Shown piece by piece: positions 1 to 7,294 of a stretch of DNA of 58,678 bases; the first letter of the stretch is position 1; each line of letters begins with the position of its first letter. A program made the position numbers and the translations under genes. The stretch covers positions 1 through 58,678 of the forward strand of contig JAHJSS010000067.1 in NCBI GenBank assembly GCA_018830225.1. The letters are read 5' to 3'. This stretch comes from Nanobdellota archaeon (GTDB lineage: Archaea; Nanobdellota; Nanobdellia; Woesearchaeales; UBA11576). Below the pieces are notes generated by a model that saw only the letters and a program-made list of their open reading frames with translations, did not search any database and was not told the origin of the DNA.

Positions 1-150
1 CTTTAGGCGCCGCGCAAGCGGCGCGCGGCTATGGTCACTTCTAAAGAAGAATGAGAATATAACGTCTGCGGCGGCCTTTCAACTGCGGGTCTTCGCTAAC
101 CGCTCAGCCCACGCAGAATTCCCGGCCGCACGAATTAATAATACTGACAG
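1..150. other. Hairpin-rich GC segment at left edge
   Basis: A perfect 7-bp stem closed by a GCAA tetraloop lies at 7-24 (GCGCCGC-GCAA-GCGGCGC). A second imperfect stem pairs CTGCGGG near 95 with CCCACGCAG near 110-118. No convincing reading frame covers this stretch. It resembles the other hairpin-rich intergenic stretches of this window. It could be the end of a structured RNA cut by the window edge, but no family was recognised with confidence. Confidence 0.45.
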
Positions 151-172
151 GTTTCTGAATCGCGGTGTCATC

Positions 173-559
173 ATGCGGGTGAAGGAGATAATGAAGAAGG
201 CGGTGAATATCAGCTCAGAGTCTTCGCTGCAGGCTGCCGCAAGGATTATGGTCAAAGAGCATATAGGGTCACTTATCATCATGTCAGGAAATGAGATAAG
301 CGGCATAATAACTGAGCGGGATATACTCAAAAGGGTTTCTGAAGACAGCAAGAGCCTGGAACGCCCTGTGGCTGAAGTGATGTCCAGGGATGTCATCACG
401 ATAGGCTCTAAGAGGTTCATCGATGATGCCGCGTCAGTCATGAGCCAGAACAAGATAAAGAAGCTGCCGGTAGTGGATGATGGCAAGCTGGTGGGGATAA
501 TAACCTCTACTGATATTGTGGCCCATTCAGAAGATATGGGTGAATTCAGCCTGTTCTAG
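173..559 (+). CDS. Two-CBS-domain protein
   Basis: A 128-residue protein made only of two CBS repeats, at about residues 7-60 and 68-125, each with the typical alternation ending in G-I-I-T-x-x-D (GIITERDIL in the first, GIITSTDIV in the second). CBS pairs form a Bateman module that binds adenosine nucleotides and usually regulates a partner enzyme or transporter. No partner domain is fused and the ligand cannot be read from sequence. The ATG at 173 follows a GGTG ribosome-binding stretch. It stands alone, 71 nt before the next gene. An adenine-nucleotide sensor would fit the nucleotide-signalling genes further along, but that link is speculation. Confidence 0.85.
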   Translation: MRVKEIMKKAVNISSESSLQAAARIMVKEHIGSLIIMSGNEISGIITERDILKRVSEDSKSLERPVAEVMSRDVITIGSKRFIDDAASVMSQNKIKKLPVVDDGKLVGIITSTDIVAHSEDMGEFSLF

Positions 560-630
560 GGCCAGAGATGTATTCGCCATGTAGTAGTTCTCCTAAAGTT
601 TTATAAATCTGTTTTGTCTGCTGGGATTCC

Positions 631-1194
631 ATGCACAAGCTTGAGGAAAAAAGAGGGAAGCGTACGGTCACGCATCATTTCAGTCACGTGACTGAGAAGG
701 ATGGCAGCAAGAAGCATGTCTATCTGGGGACTGACCCGAAGCAGGCCAAGGAGAGGCTTACGAAGCTGCAGGTTGAGAGGATGCGCTCTGACAACAGGCT
801 GGTCAATGATATGGCTGCTGTCCAGAAGAGGCTGGAGAGGCTCGGGCATCATAACCGTCCTTACGATTCTGTCGTTGATGACATGAGGTGGCGTTACCAT
901 AAGCAGAAGCAGGCTGAGAAGATGCTGAGCCAGGAGACAAGGGAGAATTTCCCTTTCTCTGCTTACATCCTGGTGATTACCGCAGTGCTGATTCTGGGAG
1001 TCTCTTTTTATTATATGCTTAGCGATCCGACAGTCACCGGTGCCGCTGTTGAGGGTGTGTCAAAGCTCGCCACGAACCAGGTGATGTCCACTGCGTCCGG
1101 CATGCTGGTGGTCATCGCGATACTCGGCCTTGTCCTGCACGCAGCAGAGTACAGGCACAGGCACAGGCATGACAAGTTTAAGCCACCTCACTAA
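631..1194 (+). CDS. Small two-helix membrane protein with basic cytoplasmic head
   Basis: A 187-residue protein of unknown function. The first 105 residues are charged, mostly helical and probably cytoplasmic. Hydrophobic segments lie at about 109-130 and 154-172, and the tail is His/Arg-rich. Between the helices sits P-T-V-T-G-A-A-V (133-140), resembling the P-T-L-T-G-Y-V-V segment of the membrane protein at 45066-46121, a pattern I associate with DPANN envelope proteins. A TATA box (AGTTTTATAAATC, 597-609) lies about 26 nt before the ATG, so the mRNA is probably leaderless. No catalytic motif is visible. Confidence 0.75.
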   Translation: MHKLEEKRGKRTVTHHFSHVTEKDGSKKHVYLGTDPKQAKERLTKLQVERMRSDNRLVNDMAAVQKRLERLGHHNRPYDSVVDDMRWRYHKQKQAEKMLSQETRENFPFSAYILVITAVLILGVSFYYMLSDPTVTGAAVEGVSKLATNQVMSTASGMLVVIAILGLVLHAAEYRHRHRHDKFKPPH

Positions 1195-1206
1195 TGGGAA
1201 CCAGAA

Positions 1207-1938
1207 TCAATGGCTTGCCTTGTTCCATAATATCTCGAACTGTTTTCTATAGCCGTCTGCAACGACTTTGTCTTTGATCAGGACTCCGTATGGGTTCTCT
1301 GTGAATATTGCAATACCAACGTAATCCCCGATAATGACCGTCTCTTGCAACTGCGCATGCTCTTTAGAGAGAAATCTGATATTTGTCAGGGGCTTTTTGT
1401 TAAGTGCATCGCCAAACTTTCTGATTGTCTCATCAAAGACCTGTCTGCACGGGATTTTTTTGGCAATTCTTTTTGCATGGAGGTTTTTCCACCAGGTCTC
1501 GCCCATGACATCATAAGTGACCTGTGACCCTCCTCCGAAAGTATTGTACTCCTTGCCGCCGGAGTTGAGCAGAGTCAGGTACATCTGGTTTATTCCTCTT
1601 TTTCCTTTGAAGATCTCTCCAAAAGTTATTTTTCTGGCCAGTTTCTGTTTCTGTTTTAATTCAGGGAGTATCTCATCGAACCTTTTCTTTTTGGCTTCGA
1701 TGAAGTCATAGAAATTCTCAGGATCTATTGCTTGGTAGATCTTTCTCTTGCCTTCAAGTATGAAGCTGATTAGCCCTTTTTCTATCAGGCTGTTTAAAGC
1801 GCGATGAACTACAGAGTTCTGCAGTCCTGATTTTTCAAGGATCTGGCCAGCCGAGCTGGTTCCCAGCTCCAATAGTGACATATAAACCTTGATTTCAGCT
1901 CGTGTAAGCCCCAGATCTTCCAGTATCGAAGTATCCAT
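1207..1938 (-). CDS. TrmB-like transcriptional regulator
   Basis: A 243-residue protein with an N-terminal winged helix-turn-helix (about residues 1-75: L-G-L-T-R-A-E-I-K-V-Y at the start, then a recognition-helix region and a wing) followed by an effector-type domain, as in archaeal TrmB/Sugar-TrmB regulators of sugar or metabolite genes. The chosen start gives M-D-T-S-I-L-E-D-L-G-L, the usual beginning of this family; the frame extends 40 codons upstream, but that would cover the divergent promoter. It is divergent to the ligase/radical SAM pair with 77 bp between starts, so it is a candidate regulator of that pair. The effector is unknown. Confidence 0.75.
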   Translation of the reverse strand: MDTSILEDLGLTRAEIKVYMSLLELGTSSAGQILEKSGLQNSVVHRALNSLIEKGLISFILEGKRKIYQAIDPENFYDFIEAKKKRFDEILPELKQKQKLARKITFGEIFKGKRGINQMYLTLLNSGGKEYNTFGGGSQVTYDVMGETWWKNLHAKRIAKKIPCRQVFDETIRKFGDALNKKPLTNIRFLSKEHAQLQETVIIGDYVGIAIFTENPYGVLIKDKVVADGYRKQFEILWNKASH

Positions 1939-2015
1939 ACAGAACAGTGGAAAGAGGTTGTTTATAATCATTTCTGTTATAGTCTCATTTGGGAGGATAA
2001 ATATTATTATACTTA

Positions 2016-2981
2016 ATGAGTCACTACTATCGCATGATAAACAAGTACGTTCCGACAAAGGAAGGGGAACTAATCAAGCAAGGCTCACACATAGAAGCGA
2101 GCCAAAAGATTGAAAGCATTGATGAATTATTTGAATCCGAGATAATCGGTGAATTTGTAAAGGGCTCAGGTCAATATGTAATCTTGCCAAAAGGAACAAG
2201 TATACTAAATGGGCTATGTCGGTTGATTGATGAGTATGTTAAAGAAGCAGCAGGTTTTGAGGAAGTGGTGCTTCCGAAGATCGCTCCAGTTGATTCATTC
2301 AGGAAAGCGGATATTCTCGGAAGATGGGACGACTACCTGATCTCTGCTAAGCCATTCTCCAGCACTAAAGGTGTCAAAGAAGAGTATATTATGGACCCCC
2401 TCCAATGTACTGCGTTCTATCAATTTCATGAGAACATGAAGGTTGACGTAAGCAGAGGGCCTAGGAGATGGTATGACCATTCTGGCCCGACATACAGGAA
2501 TGAAGACATTGAAAAGATAGTCCCAAGCGTGAAACAAAGGGAATTTCATAGAGCTGAATTTATGTATTTGGGTACGAGGGAACAAGTGATACAGACAAGG
2601 GAGAGGTGTCTTGCTCAACTGGAAAGATTATGTGATGATCTGGGATTAAGGTATCGTATTGTTGTTGGAAGCGGTTGTTATCAATTAAAGGATGGAGAGC
2701 TGAAGATGCCAGAATCATTGGAAGATATTCCCATTAAAGATTTGGAGATATATTGTCCAGGATACAGGAACAAAGATGGAGAGCCATACCTAGAGGTTGT
2801 TGGAAGCTCGGTCCTTGCGGATACTATGACCTCCAGGTTTAACATCAGGGGACAGGACGGTGAAGAATTATGGAGTGGTTGCACTGGTATTGGTCTGAAT
2901 AGGTTGATGTATGCCATAATCTCCACTTATGGGACTGGCCTGGAGGATATGCCACCTAGACTGCGGGAGGCTTGGAGATGA
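2016..2981 (+). CDS. Standalone class II synthetase-like protein, methanogen-type SerRS/amino acid:carrier-protein ligase relative
   Basis: A 321-residue catalytic core of a class II aminoacyl-tRNA synthetase. Motif 2 is around 157-186 (GPTYRNED then REFHRAEF) and motif 3 is S-G-C-T-G-I-G-L-N-R (287-296). Cys131, Glu176 or Glu181, and Cys289 are positioned like the Cys-Glu-Cys zinc site of methanogen-type SerRS, a site also kept by the stand-alone amino acid:[carrier protein] ligases. The N-terminal tRNA-binding domain of SerRS is absent, as in those ligases. It probably activates an amino acid as adenylate and transfers it to something other than a canonical tRNA. The start ATG lies just after an AT-rich promoter. 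The next gene, a radical SAM enzyme, overlaps its stop codon, so they are translationally coupled. Codon use looks more AT-rich than in the neighbours, suggesting transfer. No carrier protein is visible nearby. Confidence 0.7.
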   Translation: MSHYYRMINKYVPTKEGELIKQGSHIEASQKIESIDELFESEIIGEFVKGSGQYVILPKGTSILNGLCRLIDEYVKEAAGFEEVVLPKIAPVDSFRKADILGRWDDYLISAKPFSSTKGVKEEYIMDPLQCTAFYQFHENMKVDVSRGPRRWYDHSGPTYRNEDIEKIVPSVKQREFHRAEFMYLGTREQVIQTRERCLAQLERLCDDLGLRYRIVVGSGCYQLKDGELKMPESLEDIPIKDLEIYCPGYRNKDGEPYLEVVGSSVLADTMTSRFNIRGQDGEELWSGCTGIGLNRLMYAIISTYGTGLEDMPPRLREAWR

Positions 2982-3664
2982 AAGGAAAGATTGTTTATAG
3001 GTTTGAAACGCCAGTTTATCCTGCGAATATTTTGTATGTCAATCTTATTGCATCTTATAGTTGTGTGAATGACTGCCTGTTCTGTAGCAGGCCAAGAGAT
3101 GAAAAGCAGATCGGTAAGCCAAATATATACGAAAGAAAAGCAGGGTCTTTCCTCTTTTTGCCACAAAACCCGTCGATAGACAAAGTCATGGGCTCTATTG
3201 AATCTGAAATCCGGCAGGATGATTCAGAGCTTGCAATCATCGGGCTGGGTGAGCCTTTGATTTATCTTCCTAAGGTGGTCGAAGTTATCAGAAGAGTGAA
3301 AGAAAGATATGGTATAAGGACAAGGGTTGATACGAATGGTCTAGTAAAATGTATGTATGATGATCCGGCAGACCGATTGAGAGAAGCGGGCCTCGACGAG
3401 ATTAGGATATCGCTTAATGCGATTAATGAGCCCGAATATGAAATGTTATGTCAGCCAAAGCTCACTAATGCCTTCCCGAACCTGATTGGTTTTGTCAGAG
3501 AGTGCGTGGATTCTGGTATCGATACTTATGTCAGTTTTGTGGTTGGTTTTGAGAGAGAAAGAATAAGGAAAAGAACTAAAGAAGAGTATGCACGATTCGC
3601 AGAATCTTTGGGAATACGACCAGACCATATAATACTAAGAGTATATGTAGAACCGCTAAGATGA
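2978..3664 (+). CDS. Radical SAM protein, TatD-associated-like
   Basis: A 228-residue radical SAM enzyme. The [4Fe-4S] ligands are C29-x3-C33-x2-C36 (CVNDCLFC) and a GLGEP segment follows as the SAM-binding GGE-like motif. The short length and C-x-x-D/N-C-x-F-C pattern resemble the small radical SAM proteins associated with TatD-family proteins. The ATG at 2978 overlaps the TGA of the ligase gene (ATGA) and follows GGGAGG at 2965-2970, so I prefer it to the upstream TTG at 2972. The product is iron-sulfur dependent and cytoplasmic. The substrate is unknown; tight coupling suggests it acts on the same substrate or product as the ligase-like protein. Confidence 0.75.
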   Translation: MKGKIVYRFETPVYPANILYVNLIASYSCVNDCLFCSRPRDEKQIGKPNIYERKAGSFLFLPQNPSIDKVMGSIESEIRQDDSELAIIGLGEPLIYLPKVVEVIRRVKERYGIRTRVDTNGLVKCMYDDPADRLREAGLDEIRISLNAINEPEYEMLCQPKLTNAFPNLIGFVRECVDSGIDTYVSFVVGFERERIRKRTKEEYARFAESLGIRPDHIILRVYVEPLR

Positions 3665-3676
3665 CACAGCAGCGTC

Positions 3677-4891
3677 TCACATCACTCCATAATAATCCTC
3701 AAGCACGAGCTTGTCTATCTCCTTCAGGTCCTTGACTACGTAGAGCTTGCCTCTTCCTATGCTGACGAGCTTCTCTGCCAGCTTCTTTCCTTTGCTGTCG
3801 AGGTTTATGCCGATGACTGATATTGTTATCCCTCTTGACCTGGCCATGGATGCTGCCTCTAGAGTGGCTTTCTCCGGGTCTTCTCCTTTCGTAGGCAGCG
3901 CATCGCTGAGTATGAGCAGGTGTTTGGTGGCGTCTGTGGTAGGGAAGAGCTCTACCGCCTTGCTTATGGTAGATGCCATGTCAGTCTCTGCCGCAGCCTT
4001 TACGCGGGCTATGGAGGTGAGCAGCAGTGAAAAATCTGTGGTGGGCGCTATGGCCTCCTTGATGTCTGTGCCGAATACTATGAGCCCTACCTTGTCCCTT
4101 TCTTTTATCGCCTTGTATGCCAGTGCGACCCCTGCTTTCTTGCAGGTGCCTATCTTCTCGCCTTTCATGCTTCCTGAAGAGTCGAGCGCGTAGATGATAT
4201 ACACCTCTCCCTTGCTCTGCCGCTCATGCACCTTGAGGTCATCGATGCCTATCTGCCCATGCCCTCGTCTTATTGCTGTCTTTGCGGATTTCTTTATCGC
4301 AACGTCCTTGTACCTGTCCCCCTTCCTGTAATCGCGCACATCAAGCTTGTCACCGTATATGTATGCCTTCTTGTGTATCCTCTCGCCGTGTATGCCTTTA
4401 GGGATTATGTTGTCGAGCTCCTGGACGCACATTATGAGCGACGCGAGCTCTATGCCTTTCTCTGTTATCGTGCCCTGCTTGTCCAGCACGCCGTCATGTT
4501 TGAACCTGTCGAGCCTGTCCTTTATCTTTTTCTTGAGCTCGCGCTGGAATTCTGGTATGCCTATGTTCTTTTCCAGGTATTCAGGGTCGTAGCCTGAGAC
4601 CACACGTATGAGCGTCTCTCCGAACAGGCTCTTTGTCATCATGAAGTTCTTGACGAGCTTCTCGAACATCATGTCGGGAGTGAACGCCCCTATCCCCCTG
4701 TTCAGCGCCTCCTCTATCATCATGCCTTCATCTATTGATTCCTTGTCGTTCTCGAGCACAGAATGCATGAGCTTGTCGTCTACATTCTCGAGCTTGAGCT
4801 TGCCTTCCAGCTCTTCTATGGTTGAGAAGTGAGAGATGTCTGTCTTTGCTTTGCCCTTGTCTTTATTCTCGTGGGTGCTAGGGTACTTCAC
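3677..4891 (-). CDS. VWA-domain protein, MoxR partner
   Basis: A 404-residue protein whose C-terminal von Willebrand A domain (from about 230) carries the metal-ion-dependent adhesion motif D-S-S-G-S (237-241) with later conserved Thr and Asp positions (TDMAS, LSDALP). The N-terminal half is helical and charged. VWA proteins of this type work with MoxR AAA+ ATPases in chaperone or metal-insertion roles, as in ChlI/ChlD. The start is GTG at 4891, overlapping the end of the MoxR gene by 14 nt, which argues for coupled translation. No signal peptide or membrane helix is present, so it is cytoplasmic. The client protein is unknown. Confidence 0.85.
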   Translation of the reverse strand: MKYPSTHENKDKGKAKTDISHFSTIEELEGKLKLENVDDKLMHSVLENDKESIDEGMMIEEALNRGIGAFTPDMMFEKLVKNFMMTKSLFGETLIRVVSGYDPEYLEKNIGIPEFQRELKKKIKDRLDRFKHDGVLDKQGTITEKGIELASLIMCVQELDNIIPKGIHGERIHKKAYIYGDKLDVRDYRKGDRYKDVAIKKSAKTAIRRGHGQIGIDDLKVHERQSKGEVYIIYALDSSGSMKGEKIGTCKKAGVALAYKAIKERDKVGLIVFGTDIKEAIAPTTDFSLLLTSIARVKAAAETDMASTISKAVELFPTTDATKHLLILSDALPTKGEDPEKATLEAASMARSRGITISVIGINLDSKGKKLAEKLVSIGRGKLYVVKDLKEIDKLVLEDYYGVM

Positions 4892-5909
4892 CCTGTTCTG
4901 ACTCTCCTGAGATGCCTTGCTGCTGCATGAACTCCTTGAGCTTCTCCTGTACGAGTTCCTGCGGCGTCTGGAGGTACTGGGCTGATGGCTTGAGCTTTAT
5001 CCTGTGGCTGAGCACCGAGACCATGACATCCTGGACGTCTTTCCACGTGACTTTCTGTCTTCCTTTGACTATCGCGTTTGTCTGCGCCCTCTCGTAGAGG
5101 CCGATGGATGCCCTGACGCTCGGCAGCTTCTCTAGCCTGTCAGACTCCCTGAGCAGCCTTACGAACAGTACTGCCAGCCTTTTTACATCCGCAGGGAATT
5201 CTGCGAAGTGCTGTGACCTCTCCTCTACGATGCGTTCCTCGTTCTCGAGCGTCTCTGGGTAGTCCATGTATGCTACGTCGAACCTGTCCAGCAGCACGTC
5301 AGACAGCGGTTCCGTGCTCGTGTCTTCAGGGTTCATCGTCGCTATGAATATGAAGTTGGCCTCAAGGTCCACGTCATAGCTCCCTATCGTGACTGCCCTC
5401 TCCTGCAGCGCCTGGAGGAGCGCGTTCTGAAGCTTCTCTGGCGCCCTGTTGAGCTCGTCGAAGAAGAGAACTCCGTTGTTCGCCTTGAATATCTTTCCAG
5501 GGGTGAATGCCTCTATGGACAGTGGGCCGTGCTTGATTGCCCGTGCAGGGTCGATGTCTCCGATGAGGTCCTCTGCTGTGAGGTCAGGGCTTCCCTGCAC
5601 CCTCACGAACCTCTGGGCTCCGGATATCTTTTTCTTCTTCTTTGTCTGGCCTGCCCTGCATGTGGGGCATACAGGCCTTTTCGGGCTGCAGTGGTATTCG
5701 CAGTCATTGACCTCTATCTCGGGCAGCAGGAGGGATACGTTCTTTGCGAGTGTTGTCTTGCCTATGCCTGGCGGCCCGACTATGAGGATGTGCCTTCCTG
5801 CGATGAGCGCTGACTTGACCTGCTGCTTTGCAGCATCCTGCCCTATGATCTCGTCGAATCCTTTTCCTTTCTCGATGAATGCTTTTTTGAGTTGTTCTTG
5901 GAGCTCCAT
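4878..5909 (-). CDS. MoxR/ChlI-type AAA+ ATPase with Cys-rich insertion
   Basis: A 343-residue AAA+ ATPase. Walker A is GPPGIGKT (45-52), Walker B is GVLFFDEL (146-153), and a sensor-1-like ATMNPED and an arginine-finger region follow (LLDRFD). Between Walker A and B there are four cysteines (70, 74, 81, 84) followed by a Lys-rich run, which looks like a zinc-binding insertion; this is not part of the core MoxR fold. The related magnesium-chelatase subunit I family remodels metal-binding clients. It is first in an operon with the VWA gene. Upstream are two TATA-like boxes. Product cytoplasmic; the client is not identifiable. Confidence 0.87.
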   Translation of the reverse strand: MELQEQLKKAFIEKGKGFDEIIGQDAAKQQVKSALIAGRHILIVGPPGIGKTTLAKNVSLLLPEIEVNDCEYHCSPKRPVCPTCRAGQTKKKKKISGAQRFVRVQGSPDLTAEDLIGDIDPARAIKHGPLSIEAFTPGKIFKANNGVLFFDELNRAPEKLQNALLQALQERAVTIGSYDVDLEANFIFIATMNPEDTSTEPLSDVLLDRFDVAYMDYPETLENEERIVEERSQHFAEFPADVKRLAVLFVRLLRESDRLEKLPSVRASIGLYERAQTNAIVKGRQKVTWKDVQDVMVSVLSHRIKLKPSAQYLQTPQELVQEKLKEFMQQQGISGESEQGEVP

Positions 5910-5929
5910 GGTCCAGGAAATATGGAGAA

Positions 5930-5965
5930 AGAGGTTTATATAGCTTTGCGGGAACGTTTATATAT
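5930..5965 (-). promoter_or_regulatory. Promoter region of the MoxR-VWA operon
   Basis: On the minus strand two TATA-like boxes (AAATATATAAACG near 5953-5965 and GCTATATAAACC near 5934-5945) precede the ATG at 5909. The nearer one is at the usual distance for a short-leader or leaderless archaeal mRNA. Confidence 0.55.
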
Positions 5966-5999
5966 TTCCGCGTCTTAACTTAGACGTTTTGGCTGCAGT

Positions 6000-6557
6000 T
6001 CAGTTCTCGAAGAAAGAGGGCCTTGTCTTCTTCACTCTCTTGTTGAGCTTCTTTATGAATTCGCATTCGAGCTTTAGTTTCAGTATCCTTATGCCGGTGT
6101 CTGCGCAGCGGTATGCCTTTATGCTCACCAGATAGTTGTCGTCGATTGCCCCTGACAATCGTTTGTCTTTCTTGTCGTATGCCCATGGCTCGTAATGGTC
6201 TGTCTCTTCTATCGAGACGAGGATGGATATCCCTGTGCCGCTCTCCCTTATGTCGTTCATGTCGTGCTTGCTGAGCTTGGCAGGTCCTTTGGGGTGGGAG
6301 TGGAACTCTCCGATGTACCTGTACCCTTTGAGGAAGTTTATGGATTCGATGAGCCTTTTCTCGCTTTTCCTGGTGACAGAGACGTCGTTCTTTGTCCTTA
6401 TTGTGGACTGGTGAGGTACTGCATATTCGATGTAGAAGTCTTTTTTCCTCTTCTTGCCGAGGAGCATCCCGTATGTCTCCTTGTCGTACACCTCTGCTGC
6501 GCCTGCCAGCATCATGACGAACGCTTCTTCGCTTATTATTACCTTGTTCATCCTCAC
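6000..6557 (-). CDS. JAMM/MPN-type metalloprotease
   Basis: A 185-residue single-domain JAB1/MPN/Mov34 protein. It has a complete JAMM zinc site: Glu27 upstream, then H86-S-H88-P followed after seven residues by S96-x-x-D99. Enzymes with this motif remove ubiquitin-like modifiers or hydrolyse isopeptide-like bonds; archaeal versions can act on SAMP conjugates. No ubiquitin-like protein or E1 is seen in the window, so the target is open. The ATG overlaps the TGA of the nucleotidyltransferase gene (6554-6557), making it the third gene of an operon led by the CCA-adding enzyme. Confidence 0.85.
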   Translation of the reverse strand: MRMNKVIISEEAFVMMLAGAAEVYDKETYGMLLGKKRKKDFYIEYAVPHQSTIRTKNDVSVTRKSEKRLIESINFLKGYRYIGEFHSHPKGPAKLSKHDMNDIRESGTGISILVSIEETDHYEPWAYDKKDKRLSGAIDDNYLVSIKAYRCADTGIRILKLKLECEFIKKLNKRVKKTRPSFFEN

Positions 6558-7294
6558 CTCCTGCTGAATATCTGCCTTGCCTCCTCGAGCTGCTCGTGCG
6601 AGCCGATGTCGTACCAGTGTTCCTCGAAATCATAGGCGAACACGTCCCGTACTGTCATAAGATGCTTGACGAAGTCGCCGGTGTTGTCGGGCATTCCCAC
6701 TTTCTTTATGTGGTTCTCGAGCTCTTCGATGTCCTTCTTGGTGTACATGTAGACGCATGTCGCTGCAAGCGATGATCTTGGTCTTTCTGGCTTCTCCTCG
6801 AAGCTGATTATCTTGTTGGTGCTGTCCATCTCTATCGTGCCGAATTTCTTGGCCAGTTTCGCTGGATCCCCGAGGTCCCTTGCCGCGACGACAGGTCCTT
6901 TCTTGGCGTTGAACAGAGAGTACATGCCGAGCAGGCTGAAGTCGAACAGGTTGTCTCCGCCTACTATGACCACATCGTCGTCTATCTTGGCGTTCTGCAG
7001 CACGAAATGGACGTCTCCTATCGCGCCGAGCCTGTCCTCATTCGTCTTTGTCCTGTCATTGTGGATCATTATGTTCTTGGTGCTGGGGAACCCATTCCTC
7101 CACTCGACGAAATTTCTGTAGAACTTGTCGTTAGTCACTATGTGTATCTCATCGACCGCATCAAGCTCCTCTATCTTATGCATTATGTGCTCCACCATCC
7201 TCTTCTTCCCCACCTCGAGCAGCGGCTTGGGCGTGTCGAGAGTGAGCGGGTAGAGCCTTGTCGCGTACCCTGCGGCAAGTATTATCGCCTTCAT
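6554..7294 (-). CDS. Sugar-phosphate nucleotidyltransferase
   Basis: A 246-residue NTP-transferase-family protein (glucose-1-phosphate thymidylyl/uridylyltransferase type). The N-terminal signature begins M-K-A-I-I-L-A-A-G and continues with T-R-L-Y-P-L-T and T-P-K-P-L-L-E-V; the metal-binding GGDNLFD segment is near residue 115. It would make an activated NDP-sugar for glycan or glycolipid synthesis. The C-terminal left-handed helix domain of acetyltransferase-fused relatives is missing. Its ATG overlaps the CCA-enzyme stop by 4 nt and its stop overlaps the JAMM start. The sugar and nucleotide cannot be determined from sequence. Confidence 0.87.
   Translation of the reverse strand: MKAIILAAGYATRLYPLTLDTPKPLLEVGKKRMVEHIMHKIEELDAVDEIHIVTNDKFYRNFVEWRNGFPSTKNIMIHNDRTKTNEDRLGAIGDVHFVLQNAKIDDDVVIVGGDNLFDFSLLGMYSLFNAKKGPVVAARDLGDPAKLAKKFGTIEMDSTNKIISFEEKPERPRSSLAATCVYMYTKKDIEELENHIKKVGMPDNTGDFVKHLMTVRDVFAYDFEEHWYDIGSHEQLEEARQIFSRR

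Noticed and set aside
1-150. Possible 3' end of RNase P RNA (GAAGAATGA and GCAGAATTCCCGGC resemble conserved regions IV and V)
   Set aside because: The near-invariant GGCUUA after the P4 strand is GGCCGC here, the spacing between the two regions is far too long, and no 5' half is available in the window to check P1 or P4 pairing.
2016-2981. Functional seryl-tRNA synthetase
   Set aside because: The tRNA-binding N-terminal domain is missing and the length fits the carrier-protein ligase group, so a translation role is unlikely.
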